A stretch of DNA of 64,000 nt from an uncultured Clostridia bacterium (GTDB lineage: Bacteria > Bacillota > Clostridia > UMGS1883): positions 1 through 64,000 of the forward strand of contig CANQRB010000009.1 of assembly GCA_947626145.1 (NCBI GenBank), given 5' to 3'. The notes under the pieces are model-generated. The model was not told the origin of the DNA. It did no database searches and saw only the letters and a list, made by a program, of their open reading frames with translations. Positions 27,261 through 35,568 of the stretch are shown piece by piece. The stretch's first letter is position 1. Each line of letters begins with the position of its first letter. The translations under genes were made by a program, and so were the position numbers.

Positions 27261-27681
27261 GCTTTCTCCTCAGATAAAAGCCCATGGCCGCCGAAAAGAT
27301 CAGGAGCGCCAGCGTGCCGGGCAGGATGTAAAGGTAATTTATGCCGCCGCCGCGGACGGTGGACGAGTCGAAGTACAGCGAATACTCTATCATATGTGGC
27401 TCGCTCATGGCCACGGTCTCGGCCTTTACGGGGATTTCCTCGTCCAGAGCCGGAACGTCGATAACAAAGCGTGAATTGCCGTCAGTTTGTTCGGGGTAAT
27501 ATTCCCTGCCTTCGACCTCCATGTAATCGTAGTCCGGGCTGCTCCATTCTATTTCGGCGCGCATTTTGCCGTCCTCAACAGTCAGCTCGGCCGGGGACTT
27601 CACGGACGCCCGTCCGCTGCCGCCGGAGAGTGACACCTCCACGGTGTAGCTTCCGTCCTTGATCTCGTTCATTTCAATCAT
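27250..27681 (-). CDS. NEAT-like domain protein with C-terminal transmembrane helix, first gene of the cobalamin operon
   Basis: 143 aa. One beta domain (KDGSYTVEVSLSGGSGRAS, VEDGKMRAEIEWSSPDY, FVIDVPALDEEIPVKA) followed by a membrane helix INYLYILPGTLALLIFSA and a basic tail. This domain pattern is typically associated with iron/haem-type ABC importers in Clostridia. Oddly, no signal peptide is visible: the reading frame has a TAA 15 bases before TTA-TGC codons upstream of ATG 27681, and the SD GGAG supports this start. Either the protein inserts with an internal signal anchor or the N-terminus is damaged. Directly controlled by the upstream riboswitch. Confidence 0.65.
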   Translation of the reverse strand: MIEMNEIKDGSYTVEVSLSGGSGRASVKSPAELTVEDGKMRAEIEWSSPDYDYMEVEGREYYPEQTDGNSRFVIDVPALDEEIPVKAETVAMSEPHMIEYSLYFDSSTVRGGGINYLYILPGTLALLIFSAAMGFYLRRKHEK

Positions 27682-27769
27682 CCGTTTCTCCGCCGCGAGG
27701 CGGCATAATTATATGCGATACCGCAAGATATGGCGGCTCGGGACGGCTTTCGTAATGACGACAAAAAAT

Positions 27770-27795
27770 GCGCCTTTGCCACAAAAGCAAGGCGC
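27770..27795 (-). terminator. Expression-platform terminator of the cobalamin riboswitch
   Basis: On the minus strand GCGCCTTGC / GCAAAGGCGC is followed by ATTTTTTGTC. It lies between the aptamer and the first gene, so ligand-bound riboswitch would favour it and stop transcription of the operon. Confidence 0.8.
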
Positions 27796-27879
27796 ACAAA
27801 AAACAGACGAACAGGTGTCCGTTAAGGATTTTTGTACAGTCAATTACTCGTGACTCGGGGCACAACGCCCCATGTACCG

Positions 27880-28070
27880 GCCCCGGGCAGGTCTCCTGGC
27901 TTATACATCGTCGCGAAATAAGGGCCTTCCCGGCCTGGCGGCCAGTGACATATTCCTTAACGCTCCGTAATTACAGTGACGAGTTCGTACAGGATTTGCA
28001 CCTGTTTCCCTTTTCATCGGGCCCCTTCCGGATATTCCTCCGGACGCCCGACACCCGTGCCATATTCGGT
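27880..28070 (-). promoter_or_regulatory. Cobalamin riboswitch
   Basis: The minus strand carries the B12 box GCCAGGAGACCTGCC (27900-27886). Upstream helices include CACTGGCCGCCAGGCCGGGAAGG, and there is a conserved GGTGCAAATCCTGTAC segment that matches the aptamer core. It precedes the importer plus cobalamin operon, giving feedback repression by cobalamin. Confidence 0.95.
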
Positions 28071-28080
28071 TTTCAGTATC

Positions 28081-28109
28081 AATATAACATAAAAACAGCT
28101 CCTTGTCAA
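28081..28109 (-). promoter_or_regulatory. Consensus sigma-A promoter of the cobalamin operon
   Basis: Minus strand TTGACA (28109-28104), 17 bp, TATATT (28086-28081). The predicted transcription start is just before the riboswitch. It is back-to-back with the divergent promoter at 28131-28159. Confidence 0.88.
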
Positions 28110-28130
28110 GGGCCGCTTGAAATAAAATCC

Positions 28131-28159
28131 TTGTTTTTTGCCGCGGTATGTGTTATAAT
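28131..28159 (+). promoter_or_regulatory. Sigma-A promoter of the HD-domain gene
   Basis: TTGTTT, 17 bp, TATAAT, ending 31 bp before ATG 28190. Confidence 0.7.
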
Positions 28160-28189
28160 GTTGACAAACATAAGAAAGAGGGTATATGT

Positions 28190-28762
28190 ATGTCAAAGCC
28201 GATTACAAGGGACGAGGCCTGGGAGCTGTTCTGCCAGTGGAACAAGGAGCAGTTCCACCGCAGGCACGCCGTCACGGTCGAGGGAGTGATGCGGTATTTC
28301 GCCCGTGAGCTGGGCTACGGTGACGAGGAGGATTTTTGGGGTATAGTCGGACTGCTCCACGACTTGGATTTTGAAGCCTTTCCGGAGGAGCACTGCGTAA
28401 AGGAGCAGGAGATGCTGCGGGACTTCGGCGCTGACGAACGGCTCATCCACGCCGTCGCCAGCCACGGCTACGGCCTGACCGTGGATATCCGTCCGGAGCA
28501 TGAGATGGAAAAGGTGCTGTACGCCGTGGACGAGCTCACCGGCCTCATCGGGGCCGTGGCGATAATGAGGCCGTCGAAGAGCGTGTCCGACCTTGAGCTG
28601 AAGTCGGTAAAGAAGAAATTCAAAACTCCCAGCTTTGCGGCGGGATGTTCCCGTGATGTGATACAGAAGGGCGCCGAAATGCTGGGCTGGGATCTGGACG
28701 ACCTTATCAGCCGGACCATTCTCGCCATGCGCAGCTGTGAGGCGGAATATCAGCAGATTTAA
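28190..28762 (+). CDS. HD-domain hydrolase-like protein
   Basis: 190 aa starting MSKPITRDEAWELF after AAAGAGGG. The HD metal-binding pattern is visible: H near residue 22 (RRHAVTVEG), HDLDFEAFPEEH around residues 62-73, and a later ASHGYGL. Members of this compact HD family are predicted phosphohydrolases with unknown natural substrate. Single-gene transcript, divergent from the cobalamin operon and closed by a shared terminator. Confidence 0.75.
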   Translation: MSKPITRDEAWELFCQWNKEQFHRRHAVTVEGVMRYFARELGYGDEEDFWGIVGLLHDLDFEAFPEEHCVKEQEMLRDFGADERLIHAVASHGYGLTVDIRPEHEMEKVLYAVDELTGLIGAVAIMRPSKSVSDLELKSVKKKFKTPSFAAGCSRDVIQKGAEMLGWDLDDLISRTILAMRSCEAEYQQI

Positions 28763-28770
28763 GTCAAATA

Positions 28771-28807
28771 ATGCCCCTCCAGAAGCACTTGACTTTTGGA
28801 GGGGCAT
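28771..28807. terminator. Bidirectional terminator between HD and GHL10 genes
   Basis: ATGCCCCTCCA..AAG / CTT..TGGAGGGGCAT, with T-rich sequence on the plus side and A/T-rich on the other. The two flanking genes are convergent. Confidence 0.85.
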
Positions 28808-28833
28808 ATTATTTTAGCGAATTTTTTACTGAA

Positions 28834-30087
28834 TTAATCGAAAATCAGACTTTTTACGACCCTGACCATATTTTTTCGCAGCATGGCGCCGGTGTTGAGC
28901 GCCGCCGTCTGTACCGGCAGGGGAGAAGCGGGCTTTATCGAGGCGTAAAAGTTGAATATATCCGGATTTTGAGCTATGGAGTTATAGCTGAAGTGGACGT
29001 CGCCCTTCACGGCTGGATAAGCCTTGTTGAGCTCAAGCTGGCGGGCCAGCTCGGCGGTGCCGTACCATGCGCTGCCGGTCTTGGCGTCCGGTATGCGGTA
29101 GTCGGCCATGCCTATGTAAAGATCGACGTTTGTGTCCTTTACGGCTTCGCACCACCAAGGCACAAGAATGGCATAGTCCGCCGGTTCAAAGCCGATATTC
29201 CAGTAAATTTGTGGGCAGATGTAGTCCACCCAGCCCTCGCTTATAAATCTCAGGCTGTCACAGTAGATCGAGTTAAGGCTGCCGCCGCCGTTGGTGGCGC
29301 TGCCCCGGGCGTTTTCGTTAGCGTTGGCCCATATTCCGCGGGGACTGATGCCGAAAACAGAGCCTCTGGCGTGTACGGCCTCGCTGACCTGCTTCACAAG
29401 GGCGTTCACGTTTTCCGTCCTCCACTGGGCCAGGTCGCTTTGTCCCGACGCGGCAAACTGCGCGCTGTCATCGAAGGGGGTGTCGGGATAGAAATAGTCG
29501 TCAAAGTGGATTCCGTCCACCTTGTAATTATCCAAAATTTCCACCACGCCGGCGGTTATCAGGTCTCTGACCTCCTGAAGGGCGGGATTGAAAAAGTAGT
29601 TCCCGTCCTCGGCCCGCATGAGGTATTCGGGATGGAGCCGCTGAGGACTGTCGGCGGGGAAGAGGTCGAGCTCGCTGCCGCGGAGCTTCGTCACCCGGTA
29701 CGGATTAAGCCACGCGTGGAGCTGGATTCCGTTGGCGTGGGCCTGCTCGGTCATGTAGGCCAGCGGGTCAAAGGTGAGATAGCCGTTCCCGCCGCCGGTG
29801 AGATACCGGCTTTTCGGAAAGATTGCGGAATTGTACAGGGCGTCGGCGCAGGGCCTGACCTGAAAATATATTACGTTCATGCCAGTGGCCACACAGTTGG
29901 CGATGATGCTGTCAGCCTCCTGACGCAGCTGTTCATCGCTGAGACCGGGAGCCGAGGGATAGTCGATGTTGCTTACCGAAGCAACCCACACGCCCCTGAC
30001 CGGCGGCTCCCCGGCAACCGCCGCCGCGCTGAAGGGAATGAGCATCACGGACAGCAGGAGAATAAAAATTTTTTTCACATTCAGCAC
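28834..30087 (-). CDS. Exported glycosyl-hydrolase-like family 10 (GHL10/DigH-type) protein
   Basis: 417 aa with signal peptide (NVKKIFILLLSVMLIPFSAAAVA). It matches the DUF187/GHL10 TIM-barrel family: VRGVWVASVSNIDYPSAPG, NVIYFQVRPCADALY, LHAWLNPYRVT, VDGIHFDDYFYP, GISPRGIWANA. Characterised relatives (E. coli DigH) cleave denuded peptidoglycan glycan strands, so cell-wall remodelling is as likely as dietary glycan use. The SD is GAGGTG. The promoter TTGCAT-17-TAAAAT lies at 30131-30103. Confidence 0.88.
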   Translation of the reverse strand: MLNVKKIFILLLSVMLIPFSAAAVAGEPPVRGVWVASVSNIDYPSAPGLSDEQLRQEADSIIANCVATGMNVIYFQVRPCADALYNSAIFPKSRYLTGGGNGYLTFDPLAYMTEQAHANGIQLHAWLNPYRVTKLRGSELDLFPADSPQRLHPEYLMRAEDGNYFFNPALQEVRDLITAGVVEILDNYKVDGIHFDDYFYPDTPFDDSAQFAASGQSDLAQWRTENVNALVKQVSEAVHARGSVFGISPRGIWANANENARGSATNGGGSLNSIYCDSLRFISEGWVDYICPQIYWNIGFEPADYAILVPWWCEAVKDTNVDLYIGMADYRIPDAKTGSAWYGTAELARQLELNKAYPAVKGDVHFSYNSIAQNPDIFNFYASIKPASPLPVQTAALNTGAMLRKNMVRVVKSLIFD

Positions 30088-30102
30088 CTCTTTTATTCCT
30101 CT

Positions 30103-30131
30103 ATTTTATCAGAAACGGACGCCAAATGCAA
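30103..30131 (-). promoter_or_regulatory. Sigma-A promoter of the GHL10 gene
   Basis: Minus strand TTGCAT (30131-30126), 17 bp, TAAAAT (30108-30103), shortly before GTG/ATG-start GHL10. Confidence 0.7.
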
Positions 30132-30180
30132 TACCTTTTGTTGAATTTTTTCAGACTGCGGGCAGCGGAAGCGTCAGGGA

Positions 30181-30255
30181 TCAGTCGCTGACGGAGACAA
30201 TCGCCATCACCACGGTGCCGAATATGCAGCCTGCCATAAACCAGAAAAACGCCAC
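30181..30255 (-). CDS. 24-residue membrane peptide (DUF3789-like)
   Basis: Too short for the ORF track. GTG start at 30255, 7 nt after a strong SD (GGAGGG), then AFFWFMAGCIFGTVVMAIVS and TGA. A single hydrophobic helix with small residues resembles the DUF3789 family of tiny Firmicute membrane proteins, but similarity of such a short sequence is weak evidence. It occupies the only otherwise empty stretch (30088-30451) between the GHL10 and mltG genes. The rest of that stretch holds two promoters. Confidence 0.45.
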   Translation of the reverse strand: MAFFWFMAGCIFGTVVMAIVSVSD

Positions 30256-30389
30256 GGCTCAACCCTCCTCGGAGCTTTGTTTGTGTTATTGTTGCCCGGA
30301 AAAACGCTGCTTATACATACATATTATTCTTTGCCGGTCAGGTTTGGAATTAATTTTCAGGAATTTCTTAAACTGGTGAAAGAAATATG

Positions 30390-30418
30390 TTGAAATTTTA
30401 TAAATTATGTGTTAAAAT
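30390..30418 (+). promoter_or_regulatory. Sigma-A promoter of mltG
   Basis: TTGAAA, 17 bp, TAAAAT, ending 33 bp before the mltG ATG. Confidence 0.75.
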
Positions 30419-30451
30419 AGGTTTTGGAAAAAAGCAAAGGGGCTGATACAA

Positions 30452-31471
30452 ATGAAAGTTATGAAGAAAATAATCATTCTTATTATAGTCGCCGCGCTTC
30501 TTGCTGCGGCCGCCGCGGCTTCACTGTTCCTCACGGAATATCTTGACACCACCAGCAGCGACGGCGAGACAGTTACCGTGGTCATACCTGAGGGCGCCGC
30601 CGGTAAAGCCATGGCCGGCATACTCAAGGACAACGGACTTATCCGCTTTAAGACAGCCTTCATCCTCCGTCTGAGGAACAGCGACTACGCCGGACGGCTC
30701 AGGAGCGGCACCTTTGTTCTGCACAAGGGAATGTGCATAGACGATATTATCGAAAGCCTTGCCACGGGCGGCGAGCAGCGGCCCACCGCCACGCTGACCG
30801 TGCCGGAGGGCTTCAGTGTGGAGCAGATCGCTGCGAGGCTGGAGGAAATGGGGCTGTTTACGGCTCAGGAGTTCCTCGATGAGGTGAACAACGGCAGCTT
30901 TGACTATGAGGTGCTGTCCTCAATACCTGACGACGAAAACATAAAGTACAGGCTCCAGGGCTTTCTTTTCCCCGACACCTACGAGATATACGCCGACGCC
31001 ACGCCTCATGAGGTCATCGACACCATGCTCGGCGAGTTTGTCCGCCGGTATGAGGGCATGGAAAACAACAGCGGCCACAGCCTGTTCGAAACGGTGACCA
31101 TCGCTTCCCTTGTGGAGCGGGAGGCCAAGGTGGACAGTGAGCGGCCGACAATAGCCGGCGTGATAGAAAACCGCCTGGCCATTGATATGCGGCTCCAGGT
31201 GGACGCGGCGGTTATCTACGCCATCAGCGACGGAATGTATGACGTTGACCGGGTTCTGTATAAGGATCTTGAGGTTGACTCGCCATACAATATTTATAAA
31301 AATTACGGCCTTCCCGTTGGCCCCATATGCAATCCCGGAGAAAAATCTCTCGAGGCTGCCATGAATCCCGAAGCTCATGAATATTTATTTTACCATACAG
31401 ACGAAGCAAAGCAGGACGGAAGCCATATTTTCACGTCCAGCTTCAGTCAGCACACGGCAACAATGAATTAA
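30452..31471 (+). CDS. mltG: Endolytic peptidoglycan transglycosylase MltG
   Basis: 339 aa. N-terminal transmembrane anchor (residues about 4-27), a LysM-like region (LTVPEGFSVEQIAARLEE), then the YceG catalytic domain with LQGFLFPDTYEI, the catalytic Glu in TIASLVEREAKVDSERP, MRLQVDAAVIYA and the C-terminal HIFTSSFSQHTATMN. It cuts nascent glycan strands and so sets their length. The usual C-terminal FTxTYxEH pattern is modified but recognisable. The next gene starts 20 bp downstream and may be co-transcribed. Confidence 0.93.
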   Translation: MKVMKKIIILIIVAALLAAAAAASLFLTEYLDTTSSDGETVTVVIPEGAAGKAMAGILKDNGLIRFKTAFILRLRNSDYAGRLRSGTFVLHKGMCIDDIIESLATGGEQRPTATLTVPEGFSVEQIAARLEEMGLFTAQEFLDEVNNGSFDYEVLSSIPDDENIKYRLQGFLFPDTYEIYADATPHEVIDTMLGEFVRRYEGMENNSGHSLFETVTIASLVEREAKVDSERPTIAGVIENRLAIDMRLQVDAAVIYAISDGMYDVDRVLYKDLEVDSPYNIYKNYGLPVGPICNPGEKSLEAAMNPEAHEYLFYHTDEAKQDGSHIFTSSFSQHTATMN

Positions 31472-31490
31472 ACCGTCAGGAGGATGTACA

Positions 31491-33782
31491 ATGATGAAAA
31501 ATAAAACACCTGTCATCTCCGTCGATGTCAACGGCAAGGGCGCCGCTCTTGGGGATTTTTACGGAATATTTTTCGAGGATCTCAACCATGCCGCCGACGG
31601 AGGGCTTTACGCGCAGATGATACAGAACCCGTCCTTTGAGTTCGGGAAAATGGACAATCCCAATTATGACAATTCCACCGCATGGACCGCCCTTGGCGGA
31701 GCGGACGTCCGCTTCAAAAAAATAGGCGGACTGTTTGAGAAGAACCCCTGGTATGCCGAGCTTGCCGGCGAAGCCGGCTGCGGACTGGCAAATTCCGGCT
31801 ACAAGGGAATGTATTTTGAAAAGGATAAGGAATACAGGCTCTCGTTTTTCGCAAAGGGAGCCATTAAGGTCGCCGTCACCCTCGGGGACGCCGAAGGCGG
31901 CGAGCTCGGCCGCGGGGAGCTTCAGCTCACCGACGAGTGGGCCAGATACGAGGTAGTGCTCAAGTCCGCCGAAACCTCCGCCGAGGGACGGCTTTGCTTC
32001 CGTCTGCTTGAGGACGGCCGCATAGCCCTTGACGCAATGATAATGCTGCCGGTCGAGTCGGACGGCATATTCCGCCCCGACCTTCTGGAGGCGCTGAAGG
32101 AGCTGACCCCGCGGTTTATGCGTTTCCCCGGAGGCTGCCTTGTGCATGACGGGGACCTCGACCCCGAAAGCCGTACTTCGTGCTACTGCTGGAAGAACAC
32201 CCTCGGCGCTCCCGAGGCCAGAGGCACCCGACGGAACAACTGGGGCTACAATCAGACCCTCGGTCTGGGATATTACGAGTATTTCCTGCTTTGTGAAAAG
32301 CTGGGATGCGAGCCCCTGCCCGTGCTGCCGGCGGGCTGGAACCCCCATCGCAGGGCGGCCTGTCCCGAGTATGACATGGACACGTGGATAAACGACGCCC
32401 TTGATCTGGTTGAGTTCGCCAACGGCGATACCGGCACGGTGTGGGGCAAGGTTCGCGCAGAGCTGGGCCATCCCAGGCCCTTCGGCCTGAAATACATGGC
32501 CATAGGCAACGAGGAGGTGGGGGAGGAGTTCCCGCCGAGGTATGAGCTCATCGCCAAGGCCGTGAGGGAAAAATATCCCAAAATAAAGCTTATTCACAGC
32601 GCCGGCCCGTTCCCGGCCGGCAGTGAATATAAGCGGGGCTGGACGGCGGCCCGCAAGGCCGGAGCGGATCTCATTGACGAGCATTACTACACATCTCCCC
32701 AGTGGATGCTGGCAAATGTTGACCGGTACGCCGGATTTTCGTCCCGCAGGCCCAAGGTGTTCCTGGGCGAATACGCCTCCTGGGGCAGCACCATGTTCAA
32801 CGCCCTGTCCGAGGCGGCCTATATGACCGGTCTTGAAAACGCCGCTCACGCCGTGTCAATGACCTGTTACGCCCCGCTGTTCTGTAATGTGGACTATAAA
32901 AACTGGACCCCCGACCTGATCTATTTCGACAGCCGCAGAGTATGCCGGAGCCTGAGCTACTATGTCCAAAAGCTGTTCGCCAACAACCAGCCCGACAGCC
33001 TATTGCCTGTGACCGCCGAGGGAGTGGGTGTTTCCGCTCCGGTTGTCATGCCGATCCTCGGCAAGCTTGAAATAGGCAGCTGCGGAGCCGAGGGCTATAT
33101 CAAAGACGCCCGGGTGATAAATCTTGACAACGGCGACACCGTGTCCTTCGGGGAGATGGAGCTCAAAGCCGACACAAGGCGCGTGCTGAGCGAGATAAAC
33201 CTGCCGGACTGCGAGTTCCGCTTCAGGTTCATTAAGACGGGTGGCGAGTGGAACAGAGGCATACAGGTGAATTTTGGCATGAAGGACGAAAAGAACCGTG
33301 TGTGCTGGGACATCGGCGGCTGGCAAAATCAGGACTGCATGATCACCTCCACGGTGGACGGCCGGGGCACCTGTCTGGATCAGGTTCTCTTCACTCTTGA
33401 GGGCGGGAGGGAATATGATTTATGCCTGAGGGTACAGGGCCGCAGGATAACAACTCTTGTGAACGGCGCCATCGTAAACCGCTGCGAGGATAAAATTCCC
33501 GAAATACGTGACCTTTACTATACCGCCGGTAAGATAAAGGACACAGGCGAGGTGGTGTTTAAGGCCGTGAACCTCAACCCCAAACGGTTCCGGGCCCGGC
33601 TTGAGCTTGGCGGCGGAGCGTGGAAGGGTAAGATGTGGATCCTTTCGGGCAAGCTTGAGGACGAAAACACCTTTGAAAATGAGATAACTCCGGTGGAGAA
33701 GGATTTTTCCGCCGCCAGAGGAGGGCTGACTGTTGATTTCCCCGCTCAGTCCGTGACGGTGATAAGAGTTAACAATAAATAA
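31491..33782 (+). CDS. Alpha-L-arabinofuranosidase, glycoside hydrolase family 51
   Basis: 763 aa. No signal peptide, so probably cytoplasmic. N-terminal DFYGIFFEDLNHAADGGLYA, a CBM4-like insert (residues about 60-180), TIM barrel with FMRFPGGCLVHDG and NNWGYNQTLGL, the acid/base Glu in AIGNEEVGEEF, and nucleophile Glu in KVFLGEYASWG. A C-terminal beta domain with LamG-like character follows. It releases arabinose from arabinan or arabinoxylan oligosaccharides, complementing the pectin-directed GH105 protein. SD AGGAGG; start could be ATG 31491 or 31494. Confidence 0.92.
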   Translation: MMKNKTPVISVDVNGKGAALGDFYGIFFEDLNHAADGGLYAQMIQNPSFEFGKMDNPNYDNSTAWTALGGADVRFKKIGGLFEKNPWYAELAGEAGCGLANSGYKGMYFEKDKEYRLSFFAKGAIKVAVTLGDAEGGELGRGELQLTDEWARYEVVLKSAETSAEGRLCFRLLEDGRIALDAMIMLPVESDGIFRPDLLEALKELTPRFMRFPGGCLVHDGDLDPESRTSCYCWKNTLGAPEARGTRRNNWGYNQTLGLGYYEYFLLCEKLGCEPLPVLPAGWNPHRRAACPEYDMDTWINDALDLVEFANGDTGTVWGKVRAELGHPRPFGLKYMAIGNEEVGEEFPPRYELIAKAVREKYPKIKLIHSAGPFPAGSEYKRGWTAARKAGADLIDEHYYTSPQWMLANVDRYAGFSSRRPKVFLGEYASWGSTMFNALSEAAYMTGLENAAHAVSMTCYAPLFCNVDYKNWTPDLIYFDSRRVCRSLSYYVQKLFANNQPDSLLPVTAEGVGVSAPVVMPILGKLEIGSCGAEGYIKDARVINLDNGDTVSFGEMELKADTRRVLSEINLPDCEFRFRFIKTGGEWNRGIQVNFGMKDEKNRVCWDIGGWQNQDCMITSTVDGRGTCLDQVLFTLEGGREYDLCLRVQGRRITTLVNGAIVNRCEDKIPEIRDLYYTAGKIKDTGEVVFKAVNLNPKRFRARLELGGGAWKGKMWILSGKLEDENTFENEITPVEKDFSAARGGLTVDFPAQSVTVIRVNNK

Positions 33783-33806
33783 AATAGGCTTGTGACACCA
33801 AAATAA

Positions 33807-33846
33807 AAAGAGAAAAATTCGCTCTAACGGGCGGATTTTTCTCTTT
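33807..33846. terminator. Bidirectional terminator after the GH51 gene
   Basis: AAAGAGAAAAAT..CGC / GCG..ATTTTTCTCTTT. It lies between convergent genes (GH51 and cyclophilin). Confidence 0.85.
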
Positions 33847-33870
33847 CGCTTTACGGCCAGTTTAAAGCTG

Positions 33871-34557
33871 TTATTCCTCGTCTATTGTGACGGATTTTAT
33901 AACGATGGGCGTTACGGGCACATCCTCGAAAGCTCCGGGAATGACGGTTTCGGTCTCGGCGGCGGCGATGCTGTCCACCACGGCCAGGCTTTCCTCGTCG
34001 GTCACTTTGCCGAAGGCCGCATACAGTCCGTCCAAATGGGGAGCGTCGGCGTGCATGATAAAGAATTGTGAAGATGCGCTGTCCGGATCGTTTGTGCGGG
34101 CCATGGACATTACGCCCCGAGTGTGGAGCAGCTCGTTGGTGAAGCCGTTTTCGGTGAACTCGCCCACGATACTGTCGGCTTCCTTCGCGTTAAGATCAGC
34201 GTCATATCCGCCGCCCTGTATCATAAAGCCGCTCATCACACGGTGGAAGATCGTGCCCTCGTAAAAGCCCTCGTCGGCCAGCTTAACGAAGTTTTCCACC
34301 GTCCTGGGGGCCAGATCGGGATAAAGCTCGAAGTTGATAGTCTCGCCGGTTTCGAGCGTTATAGTTCCGTTTATGGTGTTAGCGGTCAGTTCCTCAAGGG
34401 AAGCGCCGTCGGCCTCGGTTCCTGTGTCCGCGTTGTTCTCGGTAGTTTCGGCCTCGCCGGGCTTTTCCTCATTGCCGGTCACATCGACCTTTACGCATCC
34501 GACCAGCATCATAGCCAGCGCAAGCAGCACGGCGGCGGTTTTGATAAGCTTTTTCAA
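33871..34557 (-). CDS. Cyclophilin-type peptidyl-prolyl isomerase lipoprotein
   Basis: 228 aa as corrected. Cyclophilin domain from about residue 65: TLETGETINFELYPDLAPRT, NFVKLADEGFYEGTIFHRV, FMIQGGGYDADL, GVMSMARTNDPDSASSQFFI and FGKVTDEESL. It helps fold exported proteins. The ATG at 34566 sits directly on the SD (AAAGGA), so the better start is TTG 34557, 9 nt after it, giving MKKLIKTAAVLLALAMMLVGC, a good lipoprotein signal with lipobox LVGC. A perfect promoter lies just upstream. Confidence 0.9.
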   Translation of the reverse strand: MKKLIKTAAVLLALAMMLVGCVKVDVTGNEEKPGEAETTENNADTGTEADGASLEELTANTINGTITLETGETINFELYPDLAPRTVENFVKLADEGFYEGTIFHRVMSGFMIQGGGYDADLNAKEADSIVGEFTENGFTNELLHTRGVMSMARTNDPDSASSQFFIMHADAPHLDGLYAAFGKVTDEESLAVVDSIAAAETETVIPGAFEDVPVTPIVIKSVTIDEE

Positions 34558-34585
34558 TATAAACATTCCTTTCGTATTTTTTACC

Positions 34586-34614
34586 ATTATACACCTCGCA
34601 TTGGAAAATGTCAA
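34586..34614 (-). promoter_or_regulatory. Sigma-A promoter of the cyclophilin gene
   Basis: Minus strand TTGACA (34614-34609), 17 bp, TATAAT (34591-34586), a full consensus match. Confidence 0.88.
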
Positions 34615-34630
34615 TCGCCTTAAAATTAAT

Positions 34631-34659
34631 TTGACAAAAAATATATAGAGTGATATAAT
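34631..34659 (+). promoter_or_regulatory. Sigma-A promoter of the PspC gene
   Basis: TTGACA, 17 bp, TATAAT, a full consensus match, divergent from the cyclophilin promoter with only 16 bp between the two -35 boxes. Confidence 0.88.
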
Positions 34660-34692
34660 ATAATTAACGCAAATATGAAAGGGGAATACATA

Positions 34693-34929
34693 ATGAAAAG
34701 GTTATATAAATCTTCCACCGATAAAAAAATCTGCGGCGTCTGCGGAGGCCTCGCGGAATATTTTGGGATAGACCCCACCATAGTTAGGCTTATATGGGCG
34801 ATTTTGGTGGTGTTTTTCGGCACGGGAGTTTTGATCTACATAATAGCCGCCCTTGTTTTGCCCGATCGGCCGAAGGATGAGCCGGGTAATGTGTACGACG
34901 CGCAGATCGTTGATGAGCCCGACAAATGA
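34693..34929 (+). CDS. PspC-domain small membrane protein
   Basis: 78 aa starting [20 protein letters not shown] after AAAGGGG. The PspC signature continues with [18 protein letters not shown] and one transmembrane helix pair (residues about 30-55). Such proteins act in envelope-stress responses or as small membrane adaptors; the exact role here is unknown. Monocistronic, followed by a terminator at 34968-35015. Confidence 0.88.
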   Translation: MKRLYKSSTDKKICGVCGGLAEYFGIDPTIVRLIWAILVVFFGTGVLIYIIAALVLPDRPKDEPGNVYDAQIVDEPDK

Positions 34930-34967
34930 TCTGTGATTTGGCCGTGTGCGGCGGCCGTTGAAAAAAT

Positions 34968-35015
34968 CGCGCGGAACGGATGAGCTTGCGATGCCCCGGT
35001 TCGCGCGGCTTTTTT
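34968..35015 (+). terminator. Terminator after the PspC gene
   Basis: CGCGCGGAAC / GTTCGCGCG with a bulge and a long loop, then GCTTTTTTA. Confidence 0.7.
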
Positions 35016-35069
35016 ATGCCGGTTTTTTTGCGCCTCATCGGTCATTACATACCTTTTACACGATAACTC

Positions 35070-35098
35070 TTGCCTTAAAAAACAAAATATGCTATATT
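35070..35098 (+). promoter_or_regulatory. Sigma-A promoter of the LytTR-DUF3021 operon
   Basis: TTGCCT, 17 bp, TATATT, ending 22 bp before the LytTR ATG. Confidence 0.75.
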
Positions 35099-35120
35099 AC
35101 CGTTGAAAGGAGTGAATGTC

Positions 35121-35567
35121 ATGAAGGTCAGGCTTGAACCCGCAGATCTGCCGGAGCCCGAGGTCATAGTCCGGGGCCGTCCGGACAGCGGACAGGTGAG
35201 GAATATCATGGGATTGCTCAACAGCTCGCAAAGTCCTCAAAAAATGTTCTTCCTGAAAAACGGCAGAGAATACCTCTTTGATTTGAAAGAGGCAGCCTGC
35301 TTCGAGACGGACGGAGGAAAAATCACCGCACGGATCGGCGGCGAGTGCTACGAAGCCAGAGGGAGGCTTTACGAGCTGGAGACCACGCTGTCGGCAAAGG
35401 GATTTGTCAGAATAAGCAAGGGAGTTATAGTCAATGTAGAGCACATTTCCTCGGTTGAGGCGGAATTTTCCGGAAACTACACCGCAAATATGAAAGATGG
35501 GCGGCGGCTGGTAATTTCCCGCAAATACGTCAGAGCGTTCAGAAAATATATTATGGAGGTTTATTGA
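35121..35567 (+). CDS. LytTR-family DNA-binding regulator
   Basis: 148 aa, start ATG 35121 (MKVRLEPADLP) with AAGGAGTG upstream. The LytTR domain fills residues about 45-148: FFLKNGREYLFDLKEAACFE, LETTLSAKGFVRISKGVIVN, and DGRRLVISRKYVRAFRKYI. There is no receiver domain, so it is a stand-alone LytTR regulator. It is paired with a DUF3021 membrane protein (next gene, one base after the stop), a common Firmicute pair in which the membrane protein is thought to control the regulator. Target genes are unknown. Confidence 0.88.
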   Translation: MKVRLEPADLPEPEVIVRGRPDSGQVRNIMGLLNSSQSPQKMFFLKNGREYLFDLKEAACFETDGGKITARIGGECYEARGRLYELETTLSAKGFVRISKGVIVNVEHISSVEAEFSGNYTANMKDGRRLVISRKYVRAFRKYIMEVY

Positions 35568-35568
35568 T

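Noticed and set aside
27659-28289. Plus-strand ORFs across the cobalamin riboswitch
   Set aside because: They overlap the aptamer, terminator and promoter of the opposite strand and have no protein features.
28771-30144. 457-aa plus-strand ORF opposite the GHL10 gene
   Set aside because: Antisense shadow of a well-supported glycosidase; begins inside a terminator hairpin.
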